From Bordetella sp. FB-8 (GTDB lineage Bacteria; Pseudomonadota; Gammaproteobacteria; Burkholderiales; Burkholderiaceae_B): a stretch of 64,000 nucleotides of DNA. The position numbers and the translations under genes were made by a program. The notes under the pieces are model-generated. The model was not told the DNA's origin. It saw only the letters and a list, made by a program, of their open reading frames with translations, and searched no databases. The stretch covers positions 930,001 to 994,000 of the forward strand of contig NZ_KB907784.1 in assembly GCF_000382185.1 (NCBI RefSeq), in the 5' to 3' direction. How positions within the stretch are numbered: position 1 is the stretch's first letter; each line of letters begins with the position of its first letter. This document shows positions 9,670 through 19,341 of the stretch, one piece after another.

Positions 9670-10575
9670 ATGACAAATCAATCACTTCGGGGCGGCACGC
9701 CCTCCCGGCCCGACAACACGGGCGAAACCGCCGCGCCGTATGGCGGCGCGGCACCATCCAAGCGCAAGAAGGTCACGACCGCACGCATCACGGACATGCG
9801 CGCGAGCGGCGAAAAGATCGCGATGCTCACCGCCTACGACGCCACGTTCGCGGCGGCTGCGGATGCCGCGGGCGTGGACTGCATTCTGGTGGGCGACTCG
9901 CTGGGCATGATCTGCCAGGGCCGATCCACCACCGTCGGCGTGTCGCTGCAAGACATGCGCTATCACACCCAATGCGTCGCGCAAGGGCTGGAGCGCGCAC
10001 AGGGCAGCGCGCTCCTCATCGCAGATCTGCCTTTCGGCAGCTATCAGCAATCGCGCGAGCAGGCCCTGGCATCGGCCGTGCAGCTCATGCAGGCCGGCGC
10101 GCAGATGGTCAAGCTCGAAGGCGGCGGCTGGGCAGTGGACGTGGCGGCATTCCTCATCGAACGCGGCGTTCCCGTCTGCGGTCACCTGGGGCTCACGCCC
10201 CAGACGGTGGCGGCGCTGGGCGGCTATCGCGTTCAGGGCAGGCAGGACGAAGACGCCGCGCGCATGCGCAGCGACGCGCTGGCGCTCGAGGCTGCCGGCG
10301 CGAGCATGCTGGTGCTGGAGATGGTTCCCGCCCGTCTTGCGGCCGACATCAGCGGCCAGATGCGCGCCTGCGCCACCATAGGCATCGGCGCAGGCAGCGG
10401 CACGGCCGGACAGGTGCTGGTCATGCACGACATGCTGGGGCTCAATCTCGGGCGCATGGCCAAATTTGTGCGCAATTTCATGCTGGGCGCGCCGGGCGTG
10501 CAGGCGGCTTTCGCCGACTATGTTGCCGCGGTCAAGAGCGGCGCCTTCCCGGACGACGCGCTGCACGCCTGGTAG
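9670..10575 (+). CDS. panB: 3-methyl-2-oxobutanoate hydroxymethyltransferase
   Basis: A 301-residue TIM-barrel enzyme that makes ketopantoate from 2-oxoisovalerate and methylene-THF (pantothenate/CoA synthesis). Metal and substrate motifs are [32 protein letters not shown] and [10 protein letters not shown]. The first 35 residues before [11 protein letters not shown] are low-complexity and longer than in E. coli PanB. It converges with the LysR gene 18 bp downstream. No panC is visible nearby. Confidence 0.96.
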   Translation: MTNQSLRGGTPSRPDNTGETAAPYGGAAPSKRKKVTTARITDMRASGEKIAMLTAYDATFAAAADAAGVDCILVGDSLGMICQGRSTTVGVSLQDMRYHTQCVAQGLERAQGSALLIADLPFGSYQQSREQALASAVQLMQAGAQMVKLEGGGWAVDVAAFLIERGVPVCGHLGLTPQTVAALGGYRVQGRQDEDAARMRSDALALEAAGASMLVLEMVPARLAADISGQMRACATIGIGAGSGTAGQVLVMHDMLGLNLGRMAKFVRNFMLGAPGVQAAFADYVAAVKSGAFPDDALHAW

Positions 10576-10593
10576 CGTCGCCGCCACCCCGCC

Positions 10594-11475
10594 TCATATC
10601 CGTTCCGACAGGAAATCCAGGAAGCAGCCGATGCGCCGGGCCAGCTGCGTATTGCGGTAATACACCGCGTGCAGCGGCTGGCGATAGCCGTTGTCCAGCG
10701 TATCGAGCACGGGGATCAATCGGCCCGCGTCCAGGTCCCGGCGCAGCATGAATTCCGACAGACAGGCAATGCCCACGCCGGCCAGCGCCATGCCGCGCAG
10801 AGTTTCGCCGCTGGAGGCCGCCAGCGTGGGGCGCGCCGCATAGCTATTGCCTTGCGCGTGCCGCAGCGGCCAGGTGTTGAGCGTGTCGGGCTGGGTGAAG
10901 CCCAGCAGCACGTGCTTGTCCAGCGCGGCCACCGTGCGCGGCCGGCCGCGCCGGGCAATGTATTGCGGGCTGGCCACGATATGCAGGCGCGAGGTCTTCA
11001 AATGCCTGGCATGCAGTGAGGAGTCGCCCAAAGGCCCGGCCCGCAGGGCAATGTCGGTGCGGTGTTCCACCAGATCGACGATGCGGTCGTTGCTGGTGAG
11101 TTCGAGCCGGATCTGCTGATAGCGTTCGTAGAAATCGGCCAGATGCGGCACCACACAGTGCAGCATCACCGGCGCTGAGGCGTCCACGCGCAAAATGCCC
11201 GACGGCTGCTGGTGGCGGACGCGCATGCATTCCTCGGCCTCGTCCATGGCGCCGACGATGCCGCGCGCACGCTCCTGGAACACATGGCCCTCTTCCGTAA
11301 GCTCCATGCGCCGAGTGGTGCGGACAAGCAGCGTCACGCCGAGCTGCTCTTCCAGGCGCGACAAGCCACGGCTGACGCCCGAAGCCGTCTGCCCCAGCAG
11401 CTCGGCGGCGGCGCTCATGCTGCCGGTGTCAACCACGGCCAGGAAGACGCGCAGCAGATCCGAGTTCAGGGCCAT
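10594..11475 (-). CDS. LysR-family transcriptional regulator
   Basis: A 293-residue LTTR with N-terminal winged HTH (GSMSAAAELLGQTASGVSRGLSRLEEQLG) and a periplasmic-binding-like effector domain. It is divergent from an MFS efflux gene across a 101-bp AT-rich spacer, the usual layout for an LTTR and its target. The target operon also once included an aldo-keto reductase (see 12722). The effector is unknown. Confidence 0.9.
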   Translation of the reverse strand: MALNSDLLRVFLAVVDTGSMSAAAELLGQTASGVSRGLSRLEEQLGVTLLVRTTRRMELTEEGHVFQERARGIVGAMDEAEECMRVRHQQPSGILRVDASAPVMLHCVVPHLADFYERYQQIRLELTSNDRIVDLVEHRTDIALRAGPLGDSSLHARHLKTSRLHIVASPQYIARRGRPRTVAALDKHVLLGFTQPDTLNTWPLRHAQGNSYAARPTLAASSGETLRGMALAGVGIACLSEFMLRRDLDAGRLIPVLDTLDNGYRQPLHAVYYRNTQLARRIGCFLDFLSERI

Positions 11476-11576
11476 TTTTGCTTTCTAGTCATAAGTAATT
11501 TGATTTTAGGGCTATTTTTCTCACAGATGACAAGGTCCACAATTCGGCCATCGCATTCTTCATCTGGAGTAGAAAC
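11476..11576. promoter_or_regulatory. Divergent promoter region of the LysR and MFS genes
   Basis: This 101-bp spacer is much more AT-rich than its flanks and must carry both promoters. An AGTAG-like site lies just before the MFS ATG (tggAGTAGaaacATG). No perfect palindrome was found. Confidence 0.5.
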
Positions 11577-12740
11577 ATGCCTATCGCGCTTTGGGCCCTG
11601 GCCGTAGGAGCCTTCGGCATCGGCACCACCGAATTCGTCATCATGGGGCTGCTGCCGCAAGTCGGCGCCGACCTGCACGTCTCGCTATCGTCGGCGGGCC
11701 TGCTGGTCACCGGCTACGCCTTGGGCGTAACGCTGGGCGCTCCCCCCGTCGCCATCCTCACCACGCGGCTGCCCCGCAAGACGCTGCTGCTGGGGCTGAT
11801 GGTGATCTTCACGCTCGGCAATCTGGCCTGCGCCCTATCTCCCGGCTACGGCACGCTCATGGCCGCCCGCGTGCTGACCTCGCTGGCGCACGGCGCTTTC
11901 TTCGGCGTGGGCTCGGTGGTGGCTGCCAGCCTGGTCAAGCCTGACAGGCAGGCCTCGGCCATCGCGCTGATGTTTACCGGGCTGACGCTGGCCAACGTGC
12001 TGGGTGTGCCCTTCGGCACCTGGCTGGGCCAGGCCTGGGGCTGGAGAGCCACGTTCTGGGCCGTCGCAGCCGTAGGCGTGGCCGCGTTGGCCGCCATCGC
12101 CGCGCTGGTGCCGGCCGATCACGGCTCGCACCAAAGCGACCTGCGCGGTGAGCTGCGCGCGCTGGGCCGCCCGCAGGTGCTCCTGGGTTTCGCCATGACG
12201 GTGCTGGGCTTCGGCGGCGTATTCACGGCTTTCACCTACATCGCGCCGCTGCTGACCAACCTGGCCGGTTTCTCGCCAGGCGCCGTCTCGCCCATTTTGC
12301 TGCTCTTCGGCGTGGGCCTGGTGCTGGGCAACACCTACGGCGGCAAACTGGCCGATAGGCATCTAATGCCCACGCTGATCGGCAGCCTGGCCCTGCTGGC
12401 TGTGGTTCTCGCGCTTTTTTCCCTGACCGTGCACGGCAAAGTCGCCGCGGTCATCACCGTCGCCGTGCTGGGTGCCGCGGCGTTCGGGACCGTGCCGCCG
12501 TTGCAAATGCGCGTGCTGGCAAAGGCCGGCAGCGCGCCCAATCTGGCCTCCGCCTTCAATATCGCAGCTTTCAACCTGGGCAACGCCGCGGGCGCCTGGC
12601 TGGGCGGCCTCACCATCGATCACGGCCTCGGGCTGGGCGCAACGCCGCTGACGGCCGCCGCCGTCACGGCAGCCGGCCTGCTCGTGGCCCTCTACAGCTG
12701 GTATCTGGATCGCCGGCCCGCATGCGTGGCCGCCGCCTGA
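11577..12740 (+). CDS. MFS transporter, DHA1 (AraJ/YdhP-like) efflux family
   Basis: A 387-residue, 12-helix MFS protein. It opens with ALWALAVGAFGIGTTEFVIMGLLPQV, the DHA1 signature containing the GTTEFV motif, and has the loop 2-3 motif TTRLPRKTLLLGLM. Members export sugars, drugs or arabinose-like compounds; the substrate cannot be read from sequence. It is probably controlled by the divergent LysR gene. An aldo-keto reductase remnant overlaps its 3' end. Confidence 0.9.
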   Translation: MPIALWALAVGAFGIGTTEFVIMGLLPQVGADLHVSLSSAGLLVTGYALGVTLGAPPVAILTTRLPRKTLLLGLMVIFTLGNLACALSPGYGTLMAARVLTSLAHGAFFGVGSVVAASLVKPDRQASAIALMFTGLTLANVLGVPFGTWLGQAWGWRATFWAVAAVGVAALAAIAALVPADHGSHQSDLRGELRALGRPQVLLGFAMTVLGFGGVFTAFTYIAPLLTNLAGFSPGAVSPILLLFGVGLVLGNTYGGKLADRHLMPTLIGSLALLAVVLALFSLTVHGKVAAVITVAVLGAAAFGTVPPLQMRVLAKAGSAPNLASAFNIAAFNLGNAAGAWLGGLTIDHGLGLGATPLTAAAVTAAGLLVALYSWYLDRRPACVAAA

Positions 12741-12823
12741 TCGGCACGGCGCAAGTCTACGGCAACAAGGCCGACGTCGACCGCATCGTATCGCCCGACG
12801 GACTCGCGCCGGCCTGGGACTGA
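12722..12823 (+). pseudogene. Collapsed aldo-keto reductase (DkgB-like) remnant
   Basis: A 33-codon open frame fuses two conserved ends of an aldo-keto reductase. Residues 5-18 (RLIGTAQVYGNKADVDR) match the N-terminal block normally read as xAIDTAQVYGNEADVGR. The final residues IVSPDGLAPAWD match the DkgB C-terminus (VSPEGLAPEWD). Roughly 200 intervening residues are missing and the catalytic Asp of IDTA is Gly here. The frame is preserved across the junction, so this is an in-frame internal deletion followed by drift. The LysR-MFS-dkgB gene order makes the ancestry plausible. Confidence 0.75.
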
Positions 12824-12828
12824 GCCGC

Positions 12829-13326
12829 TCAGAACACGCCGAGCGCCATGCCGCATGCCAGGGATGCCCCGAGCGATCCGCAGGCATCCAGGTCTTGGCG
12901 TTCAATTCGCTTGGGCGAGAATATCGCCTCGGGCGTCTGCGCATGGGTGCAGACGATCAACGGTTCGGCGACAGCCTTGAGCCGCCAGCCTGTGACGATG
13001 CGCTCGAGCTGCCGTGCGGCATTGCCGCCATCGCTGCCGGCGCAGATCAGCGTGGCATAGGGACGGCCGTTGATGCGGTCGAGCGCCGGGTAATAGCAGC
13101 GGTCGAAGAAATCCTTCATCTGGCCGCTGATGCCCGCAAGATTTTCCGGACAGGCGAAGATGAAGCCGTCTGCCGCCAGCACGGCATCGGCCTGGACCTC
13201 GCAGGCGTGCATCAGGCGCGCCTGAACCGACCCCTCGGTCAACGCGCCGTCGCGCGCCGCCTCGGCCATTTGGCGCGCGCCTCCAGTCATGGAGTGGTAG
13301 ACGATGAGAAGCGTCTTTTCCGGCAA
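12829..13326 (-). CDS. Flavodoxin-like NAD(P)H-dependent FMN reductase family protein
   Basis: A 165-residue flavodoxin fold. The FMN phosphate loop is YHSMTGGARQMAEA near the N-terminus; FACPENLAGISGQMKDFFDR forms the second flavin-contacting segment. Members reduce FMN, quinones or azo compounds, or act as flavodoxins. The gene starts at ATG 13326 and its stop lies 5 bp from the aldo-keto reductase remnant on the other strand. Confidence 0.85.
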   Translation of the reverse strand: MPEKTLLIVYHSMTGGARQMAEAARDGALTEGSVQARLMHACEVQADAVLAADGFIFACPENLAGISGQMKDFFDRCYYPALDRINGRPYATLICAGSDGGNAARQLERIVTGWRLKAVAEPLIVCTHAQTPEAIFSPKRIERQDLDACGSLGASLACGMALGVF

Positions 13327-13435
13327 GGCGTCTAACTGCGACCGTGGGTGGATGGGCGGGAACGGTATTGCGGCATGAATGTCTCGTCGAGGCCGCGCGC
13401 AGGGCTGATGCGGGCTATGTCGTACAGAGGCGGTC

Positions 13436-13590
13436 TTAGCAATACGCCGGATTGCGCAGGCCCTGCAGCAGCTCGGCCACCTGCCGCAGCCCGCGGCCGA
13501 CCGGCTTGTCGTGCCGCAGCACCACGGCCAGCGGTCGCCGCAACTTCGGGCGCAGCAACCGCACAGCCAGGCTGGGCAGCACGGCGCATG
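13436..13590 (-). pseudogene. C-terminal remnant of a LysR-type regulator
   Basis: Read on the minus strand, about 50 codons ending in TAA (13436-13438) encode ACAVLPSLAVRLLRPKLR, then RPLAVVLRHDKPVGRGLRQV and a terminal AELLQGLRNPAYC. This resembles the last strand-helix unit of an LTTR effector domain. Upstream the frame meets a stop near 13625 and no HTH is present. The exact 5' boundary is uncertain. The remainder, 13327-13435, holds no gene I can recognise. Confidence 0.55.
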
Positions 13591-13635
13591 CGCTTTGCGC
13601 GGCGCCGCATCTTAAAAATTTTTCTTATGATACGC

Positions 13636-13654
13636 AGAAGATTCAAAATCTTCT
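13636..13654. promoter_or_regulatory. 8-bp inverted repeat upstream of the acetyltransferase gene
   Basis: AGAAGATT-CAA-AATCTTCT lies in an AT-rich stretch 61 bp before the GNAT start. It could be an operator or a small hairpin. It directly abuts the decayed LysR fragment. Confidence 0.4.
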
Positions 13655-13714
13655 CCTATCAGACAGGGCGCGGCACACTACCGGGCTTACTGACGCCATC
13701 CTTCTTACCTTTTC

Positions 13715-14254
13715 ATGCATACCGCAGCCATAGCCATCCGCGACGCCCTGGACAGCGACGTCCCCGCCATCCAGGGCATTTACGCCTACCACGTGCTGCA
13801 CGGCACGGCCTCCTTCGAGCTGGAGCCGCCCACCGTCGAGCAGATGCACGAGCGCCGCGCCGGCGTCGTGGCCAACGGCATGCCCTACATCGTGGCCGAG
13901 ATTGGCGGCGTGGTGCGCGGCTACGCCTACGCGACGCCCTATCGCCCTCGCCCGGCCTACCGGCATACGGTGGAAGACTCGGTCTATCTGGAAAACGGCT
14001 GGGCCGGCCACGGCATCGGCGGCAAGCTCGTGGCGGAATTGATCGCACGCTGCACCGCCAGCGGCTGGCGGCAGATGCTGGCGGTGGTGGGCGACAGCGC
14101 CAACGCGGCGTCGCTGGCGCTGCATGCGCGCTTGGGCTTTCGGCCCGTGGGCACGCTGCGGTCCGTGGGGTTCAAGCACGGTCAATGGCGGGACACCGTG
14201 CTGATGCAACGCGAGCTGGGCGAGGCCGAACATACACCACCCACGCGGGCATGA
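13715..14254 (+). CDS. GNAT N-acetyltransferase, phosphinothricin acetyltransferase-like
   Basis: A 179-residue GNAT protein. IRDALDSDVPAIQGIYAYHVLHGTASFE is the N-terminal block of the Pat/Bar subfamily. The acetyl-CoA pyrophosphate loop is GWAGHGIGGKLVAELI, and the C-terminus has FRPVGTLRSVGFKHGQWRDTVLMQ, which is highly typical of phosphinothricin/methionine-sulfone acetyltransferases. Natural substrates are probably methionine sulfone/sulfoximine-like amino acids. Confidence 0.88.
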   Translation: MHTAAIAIRDALDSDVPAIQGIYAYHVLHGTASFELEPPTVEQMHERRAGVVANGMPYIVAEIGGVVRGYAYATPYRPRPAYRHTVEDSVYLENGWAGHGIGGKLVAELIARCTASGWRQMLAVVGDSANAASLALHARLGFRPVGTLRSVGFKHGQWRDTVLMQRELGEAEHTPPTRA

Positions 14255-14335
14255 GACTAGTGTCCTGATGCCTGCGACCCGATGCCGGTGTTTTAAAGTC
14301 CCCGTTTCAAGGCCCATGTCCCATGGCCTATGTAA

Positions 14336-15067
14336 TCAGGCCTTCTTCCAGCGCATCCACCCAGCCGCGCGCAGCGCGCAGGCGGGGCACGTGCCGCAGC
14401 CATAGCCCCAGTCGTGGCGCGCGCCCCGCTCGCCCAGGTAGCAGGTGTGGCTGTGCTCGACGATCAGATCGACCAGCCTATCGCCGCCCAGCTCGCGCGC
14501 CAGCTGCCATGTGGCAGCCTTGTCGCGCCACATCAGCGGCGTCTCGATCACCACGCGCGTGCCCAGCCCCAGGCTCAGCGTTACCTGCTGCGACTTGATC
14601 GTGTCGTCGCGGCAATCCGGGTAGCCCGAGAAATCCGTCTCGCACATGCCGCCCACCAGCACGTCCATCTGGCGCCGGTAGCCCAGCGCCGCGGCCAGGG
14701 TCAGGAACAGCAAATTGCGGCCCGGCACGAAGGTATTGGGCAGACCGTTGGCCTGCATCTCAATCGCGCGATCGGACGTCATCGCCGTATCGCCCACCTG
14801 GCCCAGCACCTTCAAGTCCAGCAGATGATCCTCGCCCAGCCGAGCCGTCCATTGCGCAAACGCCGCGCGCAACTCGCGCAGCACGTGCAGACGCGCATCG
14901 AGCTCGACCCGATGGCGCTGACCGTAATCGAAAGCCACGGTTTCGACGTAGTCGTAGCGCGCCAGGGCCCAGGCCAGGCAGGTCGTGGAGTCCTGCCCGC
15001 CTGAAAACAGCACCAGGGCCCGGCGCGGCGTCGGGGCAAGGGCGGAAGAAAAATCGATATTACTCAT
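14336..15067 (-). CDS. queC: 7-cyano-7-deazaguanine synthase
   Basis: A 243-residue PP-loop ATPase that converts 7-carboxy-7-deazaguanine and ammonia to preQ0 in queuosine synthesis. The PP-loop is [16 protein letters not shown]; the zinc site is formed by the C-terminal CYLGERG...[17 protein letters not shown] 15067 (MSNIDFSS) is preferred to an in-frame ATG 18 bp upstream. It is divergent from ppc. Confidence 0.95.
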   Translation of the reverse strand: MSNIDFSSALAPTPRRALVLFSGGQDSTTCLAWALARYDYVETVAFDYGQRHRVELDARLHVLRELRAAFAQWTARLGEDHLLDLKVLGQVGDTAMTSDRAIEMQANGLPNTFVPGRNLLFLTLAAALGYRRQMDVLVGGMCETDFSGYPDCRDDTIKSQQVTLSLGLGTRVVIETPLMWRDKAATWQLARELGGDRLVDLIVEHSHTCYLGERGARHDWGYGCGTCPACALRAAGWMRWKKA

Positions 15068-15127
15068 GCGGGAAATGTAGCGCATAAGACCGGTACGCTA
15101 CCTATAAACGCCTACAAAACGGATGCG

Positions 15128-15133
15128 TACAAT
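15128..15133 (+). promoter_or_regulatory. Candidate -10 box of ppc
   Basis: TACAAT lies 38 bp before the preferred ppc ATG in the 104-bp queC/ppc spacer. No convincing -35 element is visible at the usual distance. Confidence 0.4.
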
Positions 15134-15171
15134 GAGTTGCCCCTTGAGCCTCCCATCCGATGGAACGCCCC

Positions 15172-18036
15172 ATGACGACCGAACTCCCGCGCGCCGATAC
15201 CTCTCTGCGACACACCATCCGCCTTGTCGGCGCATTGCTGGGAGAGGTCATCACCGCCTGCGAGGGCAAGCAGGTCTTTGACACCATCGAGACCCTGCGC
15301 CGCACGGCCGTGCGCTTTCGCCGCGAAGGCCGCGCCGAGGACAGCAAGCTCCTGCAGGACAATGTGCGCCGCCTGCGCGGCAGCAACCCCAACGACGTGG
15401 CACGCGCCTTCAGCTACTTCCTGCACTTGTGGAATATCGCCGACGACCGCGACCAGGCGCGCCAGCAGCGCGAGCAGACCTTGCGCGGCGACGCGCCAGC
15501 GCGCGGCAGCCTGCGCGAGACGCTGACACGACTGAAGGCGCGCGGCATTTCCGCCGCGCAGATCCGGCGCCTGCTGACGGATGCGTGCATCGTGCCCGTG
15601 CTCACCGCGCATCCAACCGAGGTACAGCGCAAGAGCACGCTGGACCAGCACCAGGCCATCAGCGCCCTGCTGATGCGGCGCGATCAGCCGCTGACCGGCG
15701 ACGAGCAGGCGCAGGTAGAGCAGGAGCTGCTGGGCCGCATCGCCACGCTGTGGCAGACCCGCATGCTGCGCGCCACGCGCCTGGCCGTGGCCGACGAAAT
15801 CGACAACGCGCTGTCCTATTACCGCAGCACGTTTCTTTCCGTCATTCCGCGCCTGTACGCCGACCTGGACAGACTGCTGCGCCCAGGCGCCAAGCCCTTC
15901 GATCCCCCGCCCCCGCCCATGGAACCCTTCCTGCGCATGGGCAGCTGGATAGGGGGCGATCGCGACGGCAACCCCAACGTGGATGCCGGCACGCTGGACC
16001 GCGCGCTGCGCCGCCAGGCCTCGGTCCTGCTGGAGCATTATCTGCAGGAAATCCACGCCCTGGGCGCCGATCTCTCGATCAGCTCGCTGCTGGCCGGCGT
16101 ATCGCCCGAGCTGCAGACGCAGGCCGACACCAGCGGCGACGACTCGCAGCACCGGCAGGACGAGCCCTATCGCCGCACACTGGTCCAGGTCTATGCGCGC
16201 CTGGCCGCCACCGCGCACAAGCTGACCGGCGAAATGCTGGCGCAGCGCCCCACATACGAAGCGGCTCCCTATGACGATCCGGCGGAGTTCGCGCGCGAAC
16301 TCGCGGTGGTGGCCGAATCGCTGGCCCGCAATCACGGCGCGCCCATCGCACACCTGCGCCTGGCCGGCCTGCAGCAATCTGTGGCGGTGTTTGGCTTTCA
16401 CCTAGCCACGGTCGACCTGCGCCAAAGCTCGGACGTGCATGAGCGCGTGCTGGCCGAACTCTTCGCGCGCGCCGAAGTCTGCCTGGACGGCAAAGCCCTG
16501 AACTACGCGGTGCTGAGCGAGGATGAACGCGTCGCCGTGCTGCGTGGCGAACTGGCTCACGCCCGACCGCTGGCCTCGCCCTGGATCGTCTACGGCGAGG
16601 AAACCACGCGCGAACTGGGTATCCTGCGCATGGCCGCCACCTGCCGCGCGCGCCACGGCAAGGACGCCGTGTGCCAGATCATCATCTCGCACACCGAGAC
16701 GCTGAGCGACATGCTCGAAGTGATGGTGCTACAAAAAGAAGCCGGCCTGCTGGCCGATCCGGCCTGCGAGTCCGACACGGGTCCGGCGCAGCCCCGCGCG
16801 GCTCTCGGCGGCCTGATGGTGGTGCCTCTTTTCGAAACCATCCCCGACCTGGAACGCGGCCCCGGCATCATGGCCGCCTGGCTGGACCTGCCCGAGATCC
16901 GCGCGCGCGTGCACAATGCGCAGGGCGGCACGCAGGAAGTCATGCTGGGCTATTCCGACAGCAATAAGGACGGCGGCTTTCTCACGTCGAACTGGACTCT
17001 CTACCATGCCGAACGCGCGCTGGTCGACGTGTTCAGCGCACGCGGCGTGCGCCTGCGCCTGTTCCACGGCCGCGGCGGCTCGGTGGGCCGCGGGGGCGGA
17101 TCGAGCTTCGATGCCATCCTGGCCCAGCCACCTGGCACCGTGGCCGGCCAGTTGCGCCTGACCGAACAGGGCGAAATCATCCAGAGCAAATACAAGGACG
17201 CAGAGATCGGCCGACGCAACCTCGAACTGCTCCTGACCGCCACCCTCGAATCCTCGCTCGCGCCGCGCCAGCAAGCCGCTCAGGCCGAAGCGGACCGCGT
17301 GGACGATTACGGCCCGGCCATGTCCTTTCTTTCCGCGCAGGCGCAGCTTGCCTATCGCGGTCTGGTTTATGAAACCCCGGGCTTCGCGGACTATTTCTTC
17401 ATGTCCACGCCCATCAACGAAATCGCCGGACTGAACATCGGTTCGCGCCCCTCTTCGCGCAAGCCCAGCCAGAACATCGAAGACCTGCGCGCCATTCCAT
17501 GGGGTTTCTCGTGGGCGCAATGCCGGCTCATGATCACCGGCTGGTATGGCGTGGGCTCGGCTGTGGAGCGCTACCTGGAAGAAGGCGCGCCGGATGCGCC
17601 GCGCTCGAAGAAAGCCCGCCTGGCCCTGCTGCGCGAGATGGCCACCGCCTGGCCGGCCATGCGCACCATGCTGTCGAACATGGAAATGGTGCTGGCCAAA
17701 TCCGACCTGGCGATCGGCGCGCGCTATGCCGAACTCGTGTCCAGGCGCGGCCTGCGCGAGCGCGTATTCGGCATGATCGCCGCCGAACACGAGCGCGCCC
17801 TGTCCATGCTGCACCTTCTGACCCGGCGCGAGCTGCTGGCCGACAATCCGGGACTGCGCGAATCGCTGAATCAGCGCTTTGCCTACATCGATCCGCTCAA
17901 CTATCTGCAGATCGAACTGCTGCGCCGCTGGCGCGCCGACCAGGCCAAGCCGGGCAGAAAGCCCGATCCCCGTGTACGCAGCGCCATCCACCTGACCATC
18001 AACGGCATCGCCGCCGGCCTGCGCAATTCGGGCTAG
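15172..18036 (+). CDS. ppc: Phosphoenolpyruvate carboxylase
   Basis: A roughly 954-residue PEP carboxylase that makes oxaloacetate from PEP and bicarbonate to refill the TCA cycle. Hallmarks in order: [74 protein letters not shown] and the C-terminal [14 protein letters not shown], which ends in the conserved glycine. It is somewhat longer than E. coli Ppc (883) owing to inserts. ATG 15172 has a GGAA site; an in-frame ATG at 15160 is an alternative. A dedicated carbonic anhydrase gene lies 1.3 kb downstream. Confidence 0.97.
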   Translation: MTTELPRADTSLRHTIRLVGALLGEVITACEGKQVFDTIETLRRTAVRFRREGRAEDSKLLQDNVRRLRGSNPNDVARAFSYFLHLWNIADDRDQARQQREQTLRGDAPARGSLRETLTRLKARGISAAQIRRLLTDACIVPVLTAHPTEVQRKSTLDQHQAISALLMRRDQPLTGDEQAQVEQELLGRIATLWQTRMLRATRLAVADEIDNALSYYRSTFLSVIPRLYADLDRLLRPGAKPFDPPPPPMEPFLRMGSWIGGDRDGNPNVDAGTLDRALRRQASVLLEHYLQEIHALGADLSISSLLAGVSPELQTQADTSGDDSQHRQDEPYRRTLVQVYARLAATAHKLTGEMLAQRPTYEAAPYDDPAEFARELAVVAESLARNHGAPIAHLRLAGLQQSVAVFGFHLATVDLRQSSDVHERVLAELFARAEVCLDGKALNYAVLSEDERVAVLRGELAHARPLASPWIVYGEETTRELGILRMAATCRARHGKDAVCQIIISHTETLSDMLEVMVLQKEAGLLADPACESDTGPAQPRAALGGLMVVPLFETIPDLERGPGIMAAWLDLPEIRARVHNAQGGTQEVMLGYSDSNKDGGFLTSNWTLYHAERALVDVFSARGVRLRLFHGRGGSVGRGGGSSFDAILAQPPGTVAGQLRLTEQGEIIQSKYKDAEIGRRNLELLLTATLESSLAPRQQAAQAEADRVDDYGPAMSFLSAQAQLAYRGLVYETPGFADYFFMSTPINEIAGLNIGSRPSSRKPSQNIEDLRAIPWGFSWAQCRLMITGWYGVGSAVERYLEEGAPDAPRSKKARLALLREMATAWPAMRTMLSNMEMVLAKSDLAIGARYAELVSRRGLRERVFGMIAAEHERALSMLHLLTRRELLADNPGLRESLNQRFAYIDPLNYLQIELLRRWRADQAKPGRKPDPRVRSAIHLTINGIAAGLRNSG

Positions 18037-18183
18037 ACCTGTAGACACTAAAGGGACTCCAGGCCCGGCTGTTACACCCTCGCGCGGCGAAGCGCTTAAA
18101 TTCCCGGCGATGCCACCCGTTATAACCTTGCGCGGTATCGTCGGCGCCACCGAAAGCTTACCGGAACCTGATCGGAATCTGAT

Positions 18184-18828
18184 ATGACTGCCCGTTTTGT
18201 CGCCTTGCTGCTGCTCGCCCTTGTGTGCGGGCCGGCCTGTGCGCAAAACCTGCCGCGCGATCATGCCGTATACGACCTGACCGCCACGCGCGACCTCTTG
18301 CTGGGCCAGACCACCATCTACGGCCGCTACACCAACACCAGCCCGATCACGCAGCCGGCGCCCAAGGTCACCTTCGCCCTGTACGACGGCAACGGCCAGG
18401 AGGTCGGCCGTCTGGTCGAGCACGCCGACGCCGACCTGGCTCCGGGCCAGACCTGGCATATCCGGGCTTCCACGCCGTTGGTCTTCACCCGCTACATCCC
18501 CGTGGGCGCCCCGCTACCGCCGCCGCCGGCGTCCATCGTGCACACCCGCGTGCGGCGCAAGCCGGTGCGCAAGGCCATCGTTCATGCCAAGCCCGTGGCC
18601 AAACCGGCACCCAAAAAGACCTACACCTACCGTAAGCCCGAGCTCTACGACTGGAGCAAGCACCGCAGCCCGGTGCCGCCCCGCCACACCCGGACATCGG
18701 TACGCCCCGCCGCCCATCCTGCGCCGCACCCCGTGGCGCGCCCTGCGGCCCATAGCCCGTCGGCACCCGCCCCTGCCGTGAAGACAGCTCCTGCGCAGCC
18801 TTCCGCAGCCCCCCCGGCAAGCAAGTAA
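18184..18828 (+). CDS. Secreted FxLYD-like domain protein with Pro/Ala/His-rich tail
   Basis: A 214-residue protein with a clear Sec signal peptide cleaved after ACA-Q (about residue 20). Residues 25-110 form a small beta-sandwich with VTFALYDGNGQEVG, resembling the FxLYD domain. Beyond residue 115 the chain is basic and rich in Pro, Ala, Lys and His, as in wall- or nucleic-acid-binding linkers. Function unknown. It stands alone: the 147-bp gap from ppc holds no clear terminator, and the psiF-like gene converges on it. Confidence 0.75.
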   Translation: MTARFVALLLLALVCGPACAQNLPRDHAVYDLTATRDLLLGQTTIYGRYTNTSPITQPAPKVTFALYDGNGQEVGRLVEHADADLAPGQTWHIRASTPLVFTRYIPVGAPLPPPPASIVHTRVRRKPVRKAIVHAKPVAKPAPKKTYTYRKPELYDWSKHRSPVPPRHTRTSVRPAAHPAPHPVARPAAHSPSAPAPAVKTAPAQPSAAPPASK

Positions 18829-18883
18829 GTCCGGTGAGGCACGAGGCCGGACCTCGCCCGCGTCGCAGATCCGCGCAAACCGC

Positions 18884-19207
18884 CTACATCCTCAGGCAAG
18901 ATTTCATGAAAGTTCTGCGGGCCTCGCCGCCCAGCCTCTGCGTGTTGGCCTGCGCGTCGCAGTCAATTTCCCTTTGCTGCTGTACGGTCAAAGGTTTGTT
19001 GGCCGTAGCGGGTGTGGGATTCTGGCCGTTCATGCACGCAGTGAGATAGGATTTGCGCCAATCACCCTGCAGTCCCTGCGAACTGGCAACGACATTGCAA
19101 TAGTTCATGCGCTGCTGCTGCAGCGTCAGCGTCTGGGCCCAGGTAGGCGCGGCGCAGCCGGCGGCCAGAACGGCCGCGGCAGCCAGGGCACGGGAAAGAC
19201 TCGCCAT
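18884..19207 (-). CDS. PsiF-family periplasmic protein
   Basis: A 107-residue exported protein with signal peptide (ALAAAAVLAAGCAAPTWAQ) and two PsiF repeats. Each repeat has the pattern LTxQQQRxxxCxxxAxxQxLxGxxRxxxMxxCL (about residues 27-60 and 73-107) and contributes a cysteine pair. E. coli psiF is phosphate-starvation inducible, and its biochemical role is unknown. Cleavage probably follows TWA-Q. Confidence 0.88.
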   Translation of the reverse strand: MASLSRALAAAAVLAAGCAAPTWAQTLTLQQQRMNYCNVVASSQGLQGDWRKSYLTACMNGQNPTPATANKPLTVQQQREIDCDAQANTQRLGGEARRTFMKSCLRM

Positions 19208-19341
19208 ACATCCTCCGGAATTCGAACGGGAATTGCCTTAATGTACAGGGAAGTCTTTCAAGGCAGTCCAAACGCCGCCTGGGCAAGATGCACTACCGAT
19301 GTGGGAAAATTGCGCCGGCGCTACATTTATCAAAGGCCCCC

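Noticed and set aside
15068..15159. A preQ1 riboswitch upstream of queC.
   Set aside because: The spacer is too short and no A-rich pseudoknot tail with a C-rich hairpin is visible.
16729..18459. A 576-codon minus-strand frame opposite ppc.
   Set aside because: Shadow of ppc codon bias; also crosses the ppc end and the next gene's start.
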